This document shows positions 1 to 8,098 of a stretch of 14,998 nt of DNA, in pieces (position 1 is the stretch's first letter; the number at the start of each line of letters is the position of its first letter). The notes below the pieces were generated by a model, which was given only the letters and a program-made list of their open reading frames with translations, was not told the DNA's origin and made no database searches. The DNA is taken from assembly GCA_021823905.1 (NCBI GenBank), contig JAKALX010000039.1:1-14998 (forward strand). Direction: 5' to 3'. Source of the stretch: Chloroflexota bacterium (GTDB lineage Bacteria > Chloroflexota > Dehalococcoidia > Tepidiformales > Tepidiformaceae). The position numbers were made by a program, and so were the translations under genes.

Positions 1-429
1 GCCCGCCTCATGGTCGCTCGCGAGCTTGATGATGCCGGCTTTGATGGAGGTCCCCTGGATACCCTTCGTGATGTCCTGCACGAAGACGCGGGTCAGCGAT
101 TCGACATCCCGGTTCCACCAGTAGCGCGGCACGATCCAGTAGACGCCCGTCGCCAGGACGACGTTGATTGTCGTCCGCGCCGCGACGCGCTGGAGGTAGT
201 GCATGTCGCGGCCCATGTCGGCGGTCGTGAGATCGACAATCGTGCCAATGCCCCGGGAGGAAAGGGCGTTCAGCTTCTTGTCCGCCGCGTCAGTCCAGTA
301 GTCCTCGTCCCAGAGCTCGGGCCAGTTCTCGCCGATACCGGGAGTGCGGATGGCGACGTGCTCGTGCATCAGAGTCCGGCCCAGCGCCTGGGTGTCGACA
401 GGTCCGCGAAGAGTGTTTATCGAAGGCAT
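1..429 (-). CDS. Phosphotriesterase-family metal-dependent hydrolase, N-terminal part (cut by window edge)
   Basis: Translating the minus strand from ATG 429-427 gives 143 residues with no stop up to the window edge, so the C-terminal part lies outside. The protein opens with GPVDTQALGRTLMHEHVA, the classic start of the phosphotriesterase/PTER family: His22 and His24 form the HxH metal pair. The SIKAGIIKLAS stretch near residue 135 carries the lysine expected to be carbamylated to bridge the two metals. Family members hydrolyse phosphotriesters, lactones or other esters in the cytoplasm; the substrate here cannot be told. An AGGGAG ribosome site lies about 9 bases before the ATG. The gene follows the acyl-CoA dehydrogenase gene by 93 bases on the same strand and is probably co-transcribed with it. 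It is a paralogue of the hydrolase at 5347-6315, which shares the GPxDT, HEH and IKAGIIK signatures. Confidence 0.88.
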   Translation of the reverse strand, partial: MPSINTLRGPVDTQALGRTLMHEHVAIRTPGIGENWPELWDEDYWTDAADKKLNALSSRGIGTIVDLTTADMGRDMHYLQRVAARTTINVVLATGVYWIVPRYWWNRDVESLTRVFVQDITKGIQGTSIKAGIIKLASDHEAG

Positions 430-466
430 CGAAGCAAGCTCCCTTGGAATTGAATGAGATCACCGG

Positions 467-482
467 CCTGGCGGCAGCCAGG
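467..482 (-). other. Small hairpin between the dehydrogenase and hydrolase genes
   Basis: CCTGGC and GCCAGG form a perfect 6-bp stem around a 4-base loop in the 93-base gap between the two minus-strand genes. There is no T-run after it, so it is not a convincing terminator. It could tune expression of the downstream hydrolase or be chance in GC-rich DNA. Confidence 0.25.
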
Positions 483-522
483 GACTGGAACGCACTGAAC
501 CGCCTGGACATCGCACGTCATC

Positions 523-1683
523 CTACCCTCGCGGCAGCCCCAGGCCCCGGGTCGCGACGACATTTCGCTGGATCTCGCTGCTCCCGCCTTCGATGGTGTT
601 CGCAACGGTCCGCAGGTAGTGATGAACCCACCGTCGCGCCATGCCGTCCGCCGGGGCGCTGGCTCCGCCGGTCATGCCAAGCAGCTTGAGCCCGGTCCTG
701 GCGATCCGCTGGTTCAGCTCCGAGGTGAACATCTTCGCCATCGAGGCTTCGTAGTTCGGCACCAGCTGGTGCTCTTGCATCGAAAGAATGCGCAGCGAGA
801 GGGCGCGCACAACCTCGGTCTCGGTGAAGCGGTCGGCCAGTTCGAGGCGAGCGGAATCGCCGAGCGGACGCCCGTCGAGGCGCCGGGAGGCAACCAGGTC
901 CTCGAGGTCGCGGCGCATCGACGCGACGAGGCCAATCGCCGAGCGTTCGAAGTCGAGCGTCGCCATGCCCACGTACCAGCCGCGGTTCAGCTCACCCACG
1001 AGGTTCTGCTTCGGGACGACGACGTCGGAGAAGAACACCTCGTTGAACTCATGGGAGCCAGCCATGTTGATGAGCGGCCGAACCTCGATGCCGGCCGATT
1101 TCATGTCCACGAGGACATAGCTGATGCCCCGGTGTTTCGGCGCGGCCGGGTCCGTACGAACGAGCATGAAGACCCAATCGGCTCGATGCGCGTTCGACGT
1201 CCAGATCTTCTGGCCGTTTATGACGATGTCGTCGCCCCGCACCTCCGCCCTGGCCTGCAGCGACGCGAGATCCGACCCGGCGCCGGGTTCGCTGTAGCCC
1301 TGGCACCACACTTCCTCGCCGCGCAGGATCGGCGGCAGATAGCGGCGCTTCTGCTCGTCGGTGCCATACAGCATCAAGGTTGGCCCGACGTAGTTGATCG
1401 CGATGAAGTCGGGACCGGGCACGCGGTGGTAGGCCAGCTCCTCGTTGAACACCGCCTGCTGGCGAACGGTCGCTCCCATCCCGCCATATTCAGTGGGCCA
1501 CGCGGGAGCGGACCAACCTTTCGCCGAGAGCTTGCGGCGGACGCCGGCTATCACTTCGAGATGGGCGGCCGTCATGGCCTCGACGCCCGGGCTCAGGTCG
1601 CGCTCGTGCGGCGCCAACGTCTCGATCCAGGCGCGCACCTCGTCACGGAACGCAGCGATCGCCGGCTCGTCACGGAAGTCCAC
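523..1683 (-). CDS. Acyl-CoA dehydrogenase (FAD-dependent)
   Basis: This 386-residue protein has the normal length of the family. It should oxidise an acyl-CoA to the 2,3-enoyl-CoA using FAD and pass electrons to an electron-transfer flavoprotein. The order is an N-terminal helical domain, a middle beta domain with QGYSEPGAGSDLAS (residues about 128-141) and GQKIWTSNAHRADWVF (157-172), then the C-terminal helical domain ending in IEGGSSEIQRNVVATRGLGLPR, where Glu365 is the likely catalytic base. The start is GTG at 1683-1681, preceded by a strong AAGGAGGG ribosome site. The gene has its own promoter and a palindromic operator directly upstream, although the regulator gene lies upstream on the same strand. 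The IEGGSSEIQRN ending resembles dehydrogenases of branched, cyclic or side-chain substrates, but substrate cannot be assigned. Confidence 0.95.
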   Translation of the reverse strand: MDFRDEPAIAAFRDEVRAWIETLAPHERDLSPGVEAMTAAHLEVIAGVRRKLSAKGWSAPAWPTEYGGMGATVRQQAVFNEELAYHRVPGPDFIAINYVGPTLMLYGTDEQKRRYLPPILRGEEVWCQGYSEPGAGSDLASLQARAEVRGDDIVINGQKIWTSNAHRADWVFMLVRTDPAAPKHRGISYVLVDMKSAGIEVRPLINMAGSHEFNEVFFSDVVVPKQNLVGELNRGWYVGMATLDFERSAIGLVASMRRDLEDLVASRRLDGRPLGDSARLELADRFTETEVVRALSLRILSMQEHQLVPNYEASMAKMFTSELNQRIARTGLKLLGMTGGASAPADGMARRWVHHYLRTVANTIEGGSSEIQRNVVATRGLGLPRG

Positions 1684-1697
1684 CCTGCCCTCCTTGA

Positions 1698-1717
1698 TGA
1701 CAGTGACGTCACTATCA
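1698..1717. promoter_or_regulatory. Putative TetR-type operator before the acyl-CoA dehydrogenase
   Basis: The 20-bp site TGACAGTGACGTCACTATCA is an inverted repeat with 9 of 10 base pairs matching around the central C-G step. It lies between the candidate -10 box of the dehydrogenase promoter and the ribosome site, where a bound repressor would block transcription. An 18-of-20 match occurs at 2787-2806. Assignment to the adjacent TetR regulator is inference from position and repetition. Confidence 0.7.
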
Positions 1718-1726
1718 GCGGTCGGG

Positions 1727-1756
1727 GTTATAGCACAGCGGGAACGAGAGGGTCAA
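1727..1756 (-). promoter_or_regulatory. Candidate sigma-70-type promoter of the dehydrogenase-hydrolase operon
   Basis: Read on the minus strand, TTGACC (1756-1751) and TATAAC (1732-1727) are separated by 18 bases. Each matches consensus at 5 of 6 positions. Transcription would begin near 1720, so the operator at 1698-1717 covers the first transcribed bases. Confidence 0.6.
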
Positions 1757-1815
1757 CAATCGGGTGGTTCCGCCCCCGGTCGGCAACGCTTTTCTGCTTC
1801 AGCGCGGAGCGCAGA

Positions 1816-2496
1816 CTACAAGCCGGCGAGCGCCTCGGCCTCCGGCTGAGCCGGGTCCGACGCGTAGACGACGCGGTACCACAACCGCGCCAGCGTGTCG
1901 GCCACAGCGTCAAGATCGCCGGTTGCGTTCGGATACGGCTCTTCGCCAAGGCCGAACCACAGGAGACAAAGCCAATCCATCATCGCCGCGAGGGCCTTGG
2001 CAGTAACGGCCGGGTTGATCGGTTTTGCGTGTCCCCGATCGATGCTCCGCTCGATGTCGCTGCGAATCTGACGAAGGAAGACAGCCCGGTTCCGCTGGTT
2101 CAGCTCCAGGAAGTCGGCACGGCCGAGCGCCATCTGGGTGAGCGAGCGGTAGAGCCCGGCATGCTGCGTCCAGGCGTCGAGAACGGCCCGCAGCGAGATC
2201 CTGATCCGCTCGAATGGTGGGGTGTGCCGATCGAGGCGCAGGTGAGAACTTTCGAACAGCTGCTCGTTCAGCCGGTCCGAGAGAGCCATCAGGATGTCGT
2301 ACTTGTCCTTGAAGTAGATGTAGAACGTGCCACGGGCTACGCCGGCTTCCTGGACGACATCGTCGACGGTCGCGTCGATGATGTTCTTCCGATCGAGGAC
2401 ACGCAGAGCGGCATCCAGGAGGAGCGCGCGCCGAGCGGGATTGCCTTTCGGCGCGGCCTCAGAGCCGTCGCCGCCGGTGGCTTGTGGTTCGGTCAT
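1816..2496 (-). CDS. TetR-family transcriptional regulator
   Basis: The product of about 226 residues has an N-terminal DNA-binding domain with ARRALLLDAALRVLDRKN, then the helix-turn-helix TVDDVVQEAGVARGTFYIYF (residues 43-62), the hallmark of TetR regulators. The C-terminal half is helical and would form the dimer and ligand pocket, as is usual for the family. I chose ATG 2496-2494, which has AAGGA and GGGAG upstream. An in-frame ATG at 2547 would add 17 residues but has no ribosome site. The gene lies between the two metabolic arms. Two copies of a TGACAGTGACGTCA-containing site sit before the dehydrogenase and before the CoA-transferases; the second lies in the divergent region and could also mediate autoregulation. 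The likely inducer is a CoA thioester or the imported substrate (inference). Confidence 0.92.
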   Translation of the reverse strand: MTEPQATGGDGSEAAPKGNPARRALLLDAALRVLDRKNIIDATVDDVVQEAGVARGTFYIYFKDKYDILMALSDRLNEQLFESSHLRLDRHTPPFERIRISLRAVLDAWTQHAGLYRSLTQMALGRADFLELNQRNRAVFLRQIRSDIERSIDRGHAKPINPAVTAKALAAMMDWLCLLWFGLGEEPYPNATGDLDAVADTLARLWYRVVYASDPAQPEAEALAGL

Positions 2497-2741
2497 GATC
2501 TCCCGGTCCTTGCGGACAGCTTCACCAGGCTCGTGCCAGTCATCCAACCGTATCGGCTGAAGTTGCGCCGCTCGTCAGCGGGCCGGGCTGCACTGCGCCG
2601 GGCCAGTCGGCCGGCGCATCCGACGATAGCCACCGCACGTGCAAGGAACAATCGCGCGCACGCCCCGAACGGATCCGTCTCGTCCGGCGCTTCTGTCGCA
2701 GGCGGAGTGCCGGCATCAGGGATCCCGATGGTAGCTATAGT

Positions 2742-2770
2742 TTGACATCTCACTTTCGGCATGCTAGAAA
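2742..2770 (+). promoter_or_regulatory. Candidate sigma-70-type promoter of the CoA-transferase/ABC operon
   Basis: TTGACA (2742-2747, perfect -35) and TAGAAA (2765-2770, 4 of 6 for -10) are spaced by 17 bases. Transcription would start near 2777, just before the operator at 2787-2806. The layout parallels the dehydrogenase promoter. The 2548-2857 gap between the divergent genes otherwise shows no gene. Confidence 0.6.
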
Positions 2771-2786
2771 CCCCTGTGCCCCGAAA

Positions 2787-2806
2787 TGACAGTGACGTCA
2801 TAATCA
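2787..2806. promoter_or_regulatory. Putative TetR-type operator before the CoA-transferase operon
   Basis: TGACAGTGACGTCATAATCA matches the site at 1698-1717 at 18 of 20 positions. The central TGACGTCA palindrome and the outer TGA/TCA arms are intact; the three pairs between them are not. It lies just downstream of the candidate -10 box, so binding would block elongation or promoter escape. Confidence 0.68.
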
Positions 2807-2857
2807 TCCGGTAGCTGTCAATAGGAGATCCGGGCAACGCCTGGGAGGCCGCCGTTC

Positions 2858-4048
2858 GTGTCAGCGCTCGACGGAACACGGATCATCGACGTTTCCACCG
2901 GTGTGGCGGGCGGCTTCTGCACGAAACTTCTGGCTGACTTTGGCGCCGACGTGATCAAGGTAGAGCCCCCACGCGTGGGAGACGGGCTGCGCAGCCTCGG
3001 GCCATTCGCGGACCGCGGCAGCCCGGCCGAGACCGGCGCCCTGCATCTGTACCTGAACACGAGCAAGCGAAGCATCACGTTCGATCTGAACACGGCGAGC
3101 GGCCGGCTGCTTCTGGCCCGCCTGCTCTCAGGCGCTGACGCGCTGGTTGACGACCGCCCCGTGGGCACCCTGGAAAACGACGGATTCGACGGCGAGCGCC
3201 TGGCCGGGGAGTTCCCGAAGCTCGTCGTCACGCAACTCTCGGCGTTCGGGCAGACAGGGCCGTACGCCTCCGCGCCGTGGACGAACCTCACCTCGTTCGC
3301 GGCCGGCGGTCAAATGGCCGCCACCGGCGACCCCGACCGCGAGCCGCTGAAGAACGGCGGCTTCCAGGCCGACTACCAGCTCGGCCTCAATGGGTTCACG
3401 GCCACGCTGGCTGGACTCTGGGCCGCCGGGGAGTCGGGCACGGGCGACGCGATCGACGTGGCCGCAATGGAATGCATGGCCTCGACGCTCGAGATCATGC
3501 TGAACACCTACTGCTACGCCCAGATCGACTACTGGAGCGGCCGGAAAGGCAACGTCCTCTCCGCGGTGCTCGGGCTGTTCCCGTGCGAAGACGGCTATCT
3601 CGGAGTCCACGCCATGCCGCGCAACTTCCCCGCGCTGGCGCGCCTGATGGACGCCGAGTGGATGCTGGAGGATGAACGGTTCCGCGACAGCGCAAGCCGC
3701 CTGGCGAACGACGACGAACTTCGCGCGATGGTCTACGCGTGGGCGTCTCAGCAGGAGAAGAAGGTTGCCTACCAGCGCGCGGGAGAGACGCGCGCGCCGA
3801 TCGCCTACGTGCACGAAGTCGCCGACCTGTTCACGTCGCCACAGTTGCAGGCCCGGAACTACCTCCAGCAGATTGACCACCCGCTCGCCGGGACGCTGAC
3901 GTACCCTGGCCCGCTGTTCCGGATGACCGGCACCCCCTCAGCGCCCCGCCGGGCGCCGCTCCTCGGCGAGCACACCGAAGAGGTGCTAGCGGAGCTCGGG
4001 CTCCAACCGCGGGACGTCGACGTCCTTCGCGGAACGGGGGTGATCTAG
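2858..4048 (+). CDS. Class III (CaiB/BaiF family) CoA-transferase, first of a pair
   Basis: This 396-residue protein has full family length. It starts with SALDGTRIIDVSTGVAGGFC and LLADFGADVIKVEPP, the usual N-terminal nucleotide-fold motifs, followed by the conserved LNTSKRSITFDLNTASGR. Class III enzymes move CoA between carboxylic acids through an aspartyl-CoA thioester. Asp172 in FQADYQLG is the best candidate catalytic aspartate by position. The start is GTG 2858 with GGGAGG nine bases upstream. The stop codon is immediately followed by the GTG of the next CoA-transferase, so the two are surely co-transcribed, translationally coupled and may form a heteromer like the two-gene BbsEF system (inference). 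A promoter and operator precede the gene. The acid substrate and CoA donor are unknown. Confidence 0.92.
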   Translation: MSALDGTRIIDVSTGVAGGFCTKLLADFGADVIKVEPPRVGDGLRSLGPFADRGSPAETGALHLYLNTSKRSITFDLNTASGRLLLARLLSGADALVDDRPVGTLENDGFDGERLAGEFPKLVVTQLSAFGQTGPYASAPWTNLTSFAAGGQMAATGDPDREPLKNGGFQADYQLGLNGFTATLAGLWAAGESGTGDAIDVAAMECMASTLEIMLNTYCYAQIDYWSGRKGNVLSAVLGLFPCEDGYLGVHAMPRNFPALARLMDAEWMLEDERFRDSASRLANDDELRAMVYAWASQQEKKVAYQRAGETRAPIAYVHEVADLFTSPQLQARNYLQQIDHPLAGTLTYPGPLFRMTGTPSAPRRAPLLGEHTEEVLAELGLQPRDVDVLRGTGVI

Positions 4049-5293
4049 GTGGCGCGCCGCCCGCTCGAAGGAATCCGGATCGCCGACCTGAGCGCCGTAT
4101 GGGCCGGGCCCTACGCGACTCGCCTGCTCGCGGACCTCGGCGCGGAGGTCATCAAGATCGAGTCGCCGAACAACCCGGACTTGCTCCGGGCCCTGAGCCT
4201 GTTGCCACCCGATACGGAGCGTGCCTGGAACAAGTCTGCCTATTTCAACCACAACAACCGCAACAAGCTGGGCTGCGCTATCGACCTCGGCAAGCCTCGC
4301 GGCAAGGCATTGTTCCTCGAACTCGTCGCGAAGTGCGACGTCGTCATCGAGAACTACCGCGCGGAGGTGCTGGACAACCTCGGGCTCGGCTACGACGTCC
4401 TTCGCGCCGTCCGGCCGGACGTCATCCTCGTCTCGATGCCGGGCCACGGGAAGGACGGCCCGGAACGCGATTATGTTGCGTACGGCACGAACGTCGAGCA
4501 ACTCGCTGGGCTGGCGTCGATCAGTGGCTACATCGGCGGCGGTCCGCAGAAGACCGGGATCAGCTTCGGCGACCCCGTCGCCGGGACGGCGGCGGCGGGG
4601 GCCATCGTGCTCGCGCTGCTCGCGCGGAAGCGGACGGGGCGAGGCCAGTACATCGAGATCGCGCAACGGGAAACGCTGACGGGCCTCATCGGCGAGTACG
4701 TCGTCGGCTATTCGATGACCGGCGAGAACCCGGAACGGATCGGAAACCGGCACCCGGCGTGGGCGCCGCACGGCTGCTTTCCGGCGAAGGGCGACGACGC
4801 CTGGATCACGCTCGCCTGTCGCGATGACGCCGACTTCGCGGCCCTTTGTGACGTGATGCAGCGCCCGGAACTCGCCAACGACCTGCGTTTCGCGGCCGCG
4901 GATGCGCGCTATCAGCACCCGGATGAGCTTGACGCGGTTATAGGGGCCTGGACATCCGCCCGCGACCGCTTCGAAGCGTTCGAACTGCTCACGAGAGCGG
5001 GTGTACCGGCGGCGCCGGTCCTGGGATACCGGGACCTGTACGAAAATCCGCACCTCAGGGAGCGCGGATTCTTCGAACGCGTGAGCCACCGGGAGGCTGG
5101 CTCATGGGACATGGAACGCCCGGTCTATCGTTTCGCGCGGCGCCCCACGTCCATCGAACGGAACGCCCCGTGCTTCGGCGAACACAACGACTACGTGTTC
5201 CGCGAGTTGCTCGGACTGTCCGAGTCCGAAGTCGCAGCTCTGGAAAAGGAGGGAATCACGGCAAGAACCCCGAACATGGCTTCTCATCAGTAA
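4049..5293 (+). CDS. Class III (CaiB/BaiF family) CoA-transferase, second of a pair
   Basis: This 414-residue protein is a clear full-length family member: LEGIRIADLSAVWAGPYATR, LLADLGAEVIKIESP, then NKLGCAIDLGKPRGKALF, and ISFGDPVAGTAAAGAIV, where Asp175 aligns with the catalytic aspartate of formyl-CoA transferase. Further on are GRGQYIEIAQRE, RIGNRHPAWAPHGCFP and the C-terminal FGEHNDYV. It begins at GTG 4049 with no base between it and the previous stop, so translation is probably coupled. It is closer to the textbook family pattern than its partner. Both keep a plausible catalytic Asp, so two independent enzymes remain possible. Its role is to activate an acid, perhaps the hydrolase product, as a CoA ester for the dehydrogenase (inference). 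Confidence 0.94.
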   Translation: MARRPLEGIRIADLSAVWAGPYATRLLADLGAEVIKIESPNNPDLLRALSLLPPDTERAWNKSAYFNHNNRNKLGCAIDLGKPRGKALFLELVAKCDVVIENYRAEVLDNLGLGYDVLRAVRPDVILVSMPGHGKDGPERDYVAYGTNVEQLAGLASISGYIGGGPQKTGISFGDPVAGTAAAGAIVLALLARKRTGRGQYIEIAQRETLTGLIGEYVVGYSMTGENPERIGNRHPAWAPHGCFPAKGDDAWITLACRDDADFAALCDVMQRPELANDLRFAAADARYQHPDELDAVIGAWTSARDRFEAFELLTRAGVPAAPVLGYRDLYENPHLRERGFFERVSHREAGSWDMERPVYRFARRPTSIERNAPCFGEHNDYVFRELLGLSESEVAALEKEGITARTPNMASHQ

Positions 5294-5346
5294 CCGCGGA
5301 TGGCCCTTGGGGGCGCCGACGAAAGAGAAAGGGGGTTTCCGAGTTC

Positions 5347-6315
5347 GTGCAGATCAATTCAGTTCTCGGCCCGATCGACACCTCGCAGCTCGGGTTCACG
5401 CTCGTCCACGAACACCTGCTCATCGGCTGGTCGGGCTGGCAGTGGGACAACACCTGGAAGTTCGACCGCGCCAACGAGATGGCGAGGGCCGTCGACATGC
5501 TCCAGGAGCTCAGATCCCTGGGTGTGCGCACCTTCGTCGATCCGTGCCCGATGGACATCGGCCGGGACGCCGAATTCATGGCCGAGGCGTCCCAGAAATC
5601 GGGAATGACGATCATCGGGTCCACCGGGCTGTACCACCACGAGATGGGGATCCCGTCCTACTTCCACGCGATGCCGGAGGAGCAGATCGCCGAAATCTTC
5701 ATCAACGACATCACCGTAGGAATGGGCCACACGACGATTAAGGCGGGCATTATCAAGACCGCTACGACCGCCGGCCAGGTAACAGAGCAGGAGCAGAAGA
5801 CCCACGCGGCTGCCGCGCGCGCGCAGGCGGCAACGGGGGTGCCGATCATTACCCACACCGACGAGAACGGGCCGATGGGCATTGAACAACTCGACATCTT
5901 CGAGTCCCGCGGCGGCGCCAAGGAGCGCATCGCTATCGGCCACTCCTGTGGCAACGGCGACATCCGTTACCTGTTGCGCGTGCTCGATCGCGGCGCCTGG
6001 CTCGCGTTCGACCGTTTCGGTTTCGGGCTCTCGGCGTCGGACGACGTGCGCGTTGCCGCACTGCTCGGGCTTATCGGCCTCGGCTACGCGGACCGCGTGA
6101 TGGTCTCGCACGACTCGGTCTCGACGATCCTCCAACGGCCGGGGGAGTGGCCGCCAGAGATGGGGGCGCTGATCAAGGACTGGAAGCCCACCCACATCAT
6201 CAAGAACATCATTCCCCGGCTGAAGGCCGCGGGAGTGAGCCAGCAAACCATCGACACGATCACGATCGACAACCCTCGGCGGTACTTCGAAGGGGCCGCC
6301 GCCGGGACCAGGTAA
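5347..6315 (+). CDS. Phosphotriesterase-family metal-dependent hydrolase
   Basis: From GTG 5347 the product is 322 residues, the usual length for the PTE/PTER family, and starts MQINSVLGPIDTSQLGFTLVHEHLL as is normal. The open frame extends upstream to 5104, but that part overlaps the CoA-transferase gene in another frame and lacks family similarity. All six expected metal ligands are visible: His21 and His23 (HEH), Lys137 (IKAGIIKTAT, probably carbamylated), His170 (ITHTDENG), His199 (IGHSCGNGD) and Asp256 (SHD). It should be a binuclear-metal TIM-barrel hydrolase of lactones, esters or phosphotriesters. A purine-rich AAAGGGGG site lies about 11 bases upstream. The gene follows the CoA-transferase pair by 53 bases and precedes the binding protein by 30, in one operon. 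It is paralogous to the partial gene at 1-429. Confidence 0.94.
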   Translation: MQINSVLGPIDTSQLGFTLVHEHLLIGWSGWQWDNTWKFDRANEMARAVDMLQELRSLGVRTFVDPCPMDIGRDAEFMAEASQKSGMTIIGSTGLYHHEMGIPSYFHAMPEEQIAEIFINDITVGMGHTTIKAGIIKTATTAGQVTEQEQKTHAAAARAQAATGVPIITHTDENGPMGIEQLDIFESRGGAKERIAIGHSCGNGDIRYLLRVLDRGAWLAFDRFGFGLSASDDVRVAALLGLIGLGYADRVMVSHDSVSTILQRPGEWPPEMGALIKDWKPTHIIKNIIPRLKAAGVSQQTIDTITIDNPRRYFEGAAAGTR

Positions 6316-6345
6316 CAACGGTCACGCGATTCCGAGGAGGGAACA

Positions 6346-8085
6346 GTGGAAAGGGATGACAACTACTGGCTACGAGCGTCCCGAAGGCGCTTTCTGAAGG
6401 GTGCCGGGATGACAGCGCTTGGCGCCGCTGCCATCGCGGCGGGTGCGTGCGGCGGTGACAGCAGCAGTAGCAGCGGCGGCGGGAAGACCCCGTCAGCGGG
6501 CGGCTCTCCGAGTTCAGGCGGGCCGAAGCAGACAATCCCAACCCTGCCCGAGATCTCGCTGGCGCCGGATATGAAGAGCATCATGAGCGGCACGCCGGTC
6601 AAGGGCGGAATCTTCAACCCCGTCCTCGGCGGCGGGATACCGGACCAGTACGACCCGCCTCGCGACGCGGGCTATCCAGGCCTCCAGGTGGCCGGTGGCT
6701 GCCTCTCCAACCTTATCCGCGCCCGATATCCAATCCTCGGAGACCTGACGATTGAGCCAGACCTCGCCGAGAAATGGGAGCAGGCAGACAACCAGACGGT
6801 GGTCTTCCACATCCGGCCGAACGCCAAGTGGCAGAACGTGGCGCCAGTCAACGGCCGGGCGCTGGTAGCCCAGGACATCAAGAACGCCTTCGACTACTGG
6901 CGCACGCCGCAGCCCGACTACGTCATGGCGCCGATGTTCTCGATGATCGACCGCATCGACGTGCCCGATGCCACGACCGTCAAGGTCCACACCTCCTTCC
7001 CCTACGCGCCACTGATCCTGAACCTCGCCGATATCTGGGCGAAGATCATTCCCCAGGAGCAGTTCCAGGGCGACCTGGCGAAGCAGAAGCCCGTTGGGAG
7101 CGGGCCCTTCATCTTCGACCACTTCACCAACGGCGTGGAGTACGTCCTGAAGCGAAACCCCGATTACTACATCTCGGGTCACCCGTATCTGGACGAGATC
7201 CACTGGCACGTTTTTGACGCGACAAACCCGAACCTCGCGCCGGCCGCCTTCAAGTCCAAGCAAACCGATGCAGGTGGGGCCGCGACCATCCCGCTGGCCC
7301 TGGACCTGATCAAGGCCACACCGGACGCAAACTGGGGCTGGCGCTACGGCGTGCTCAACCCGTTGATGTTCAACAACTCGGTCGGAACATTCAAAGACGA
7401 ACGCCTCCGCCAGGCCGTCATGTATGCGATCGACCCGGACGCGATCATCAAGATCCAGTGGCAAGGATTCGGCCAGCCGGGCCAGCAAATCCCGCTCTGG
7501 TACAAAGACTACCGCCTGGCCGACTCAGAGCTGCCGAAGCGCGACATCGCCAAGGCCAAGCAACTCCTGAGCGCCGCCGGGCAGCCCAACCTGAAGGTCA
7601 CCGACAAGACGTTCCAGGGAGGCCAGCTGGCATTCGGCACCACCCAGGTGCAGCAAGCATTGGGCGAGGCCGGCATCACGATGAATATCCAGCAGATGCA
7701 GTGGGCCGACTGGCGCGTGAACGTCTACGGCGCCAAGGGCGATTTCGAAATGACCATGGGTGGCGAGTTCGACTACCTCAGCCTCGACCGGCAGCTCTAC
7801 AACTCCTACCACTCGAAGGGCGCGGGCAACAACCGCCACGTCAACGATCCGCAACTCGACAAGATGCTCGACGACGCCCGCGGCATTTTCGACCACGCCA
7901 AGTCGGTGACGGCCTACAAGGCCATCTCCAAGTACATCACCGACCACGCCATCAACATCGCTCTCCCCAACGGCACGGCGCCGACCGGCACACAGCCGTG
8001 GGTGAAAGGGTGGTTCACCCAGTGGAGCGCCGGAGCGCTGCTGGAAATGAACCACCTCGACGAAGTGTGGATCGCACCGCACTAG
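6346..8085 (+). CDS. ABC transporter substrate-binding lipoprotein (SBP_bac_5 type), Tat-exported
   Basis: The 579-residue protein starts with an exact twin-arginine motif, SRRRFLK (residues 12-18), a hydrophobic stretch and a lipobox-like AGAC with Cys35, then a Ser/Gly/Pro linker (36-60) typical of surface-anchored lipoproteins. The body matches the dipeptide/oligopeptide/nickel-binding family: a signature IEPDLAEKWEQADNQTVVFHIRP region near residues 130-160, then the DIKNAFDYW segment. These proteins bind peptides, sugars or other small organic ligands and feed paired permeases. Start GTG 6346 has a GAGGAGGG site five bases upstream. Its place after CoA-transferases and a hydrolase suggests the ligand feeds that pathway and is not a peptide (inference). 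The lipobox lacks the usual Leu at -3, so lipidation is likely but not certain. Confidence 0.94.
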   Translation: MERDDNYWLRASRRRFLKGAGMTALGAAAIAAGACGGDSSSSSGGGKTPSAGGSPSSGGPKQTIPTLPEISLAPDMKSIMSGTPVKGGIFNPVLGGGIPDQYDPPRDAGYPGLQVAGGCLSNLIRARYPILGDLTIEPDLAEKWEQADNQTVVFHIRPNAKWQNVAPVNGRALVAQDIKNAFDYWRTPQPDYVMAPMFSMIDRIDVPDATTVKVHTSFPYAPLILNLADIWAKIIPQEQFQGDLAKQKPVGSGPFIFDHFTNGVEYVLKRNPDYYISGHPYLDEIHWHVFDATNPNLAPAAFKSKQTDAGGAATIPLALDLIKATPDANWGWRYGVLNPLMFNNSVGTFKDERLRQAVMYAIDPDAIIKIQWQGFGQPGQQIPLWYKDYRLADSELPKRDIAKAKQLLSAAGQPNLKVTDKTFQGGQLAFGTTQVQQALGEAGITMNIQQMQWADWRVNVYGAKGDFEMTMGGEFDYLSLDRQLYNSYHSKGAGNNRHVNDPQLDKMLDDARGIFDHAKSVTAYKAISKYITDHAINIALPNGTAPTGTQPWVKGWFTQWSAGALLEMNHLDEVWIAPH

Positions 8086-8098
8086 CGATTCCAGAGCA

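Noticed and set aside
619..2745. Long open frame (708 codons) on the plus strand opposite the dehydrogenase and regulator genes
   Set aside because: It is antisense to two genes with clear family motifs, crosses their promoter region, and its translation has no recognisable domain; long antisense frames are common in GC-rich DNA.
5104..5346. Upstream extension of the phosphotriesterase-like gene from an in-frame ATG at 5104
   Set aside because: It overlaps the coding part of the CoA-transferase in another frame, is Arg-rich without family similarity, and GTG 5347 gives the normal family start.
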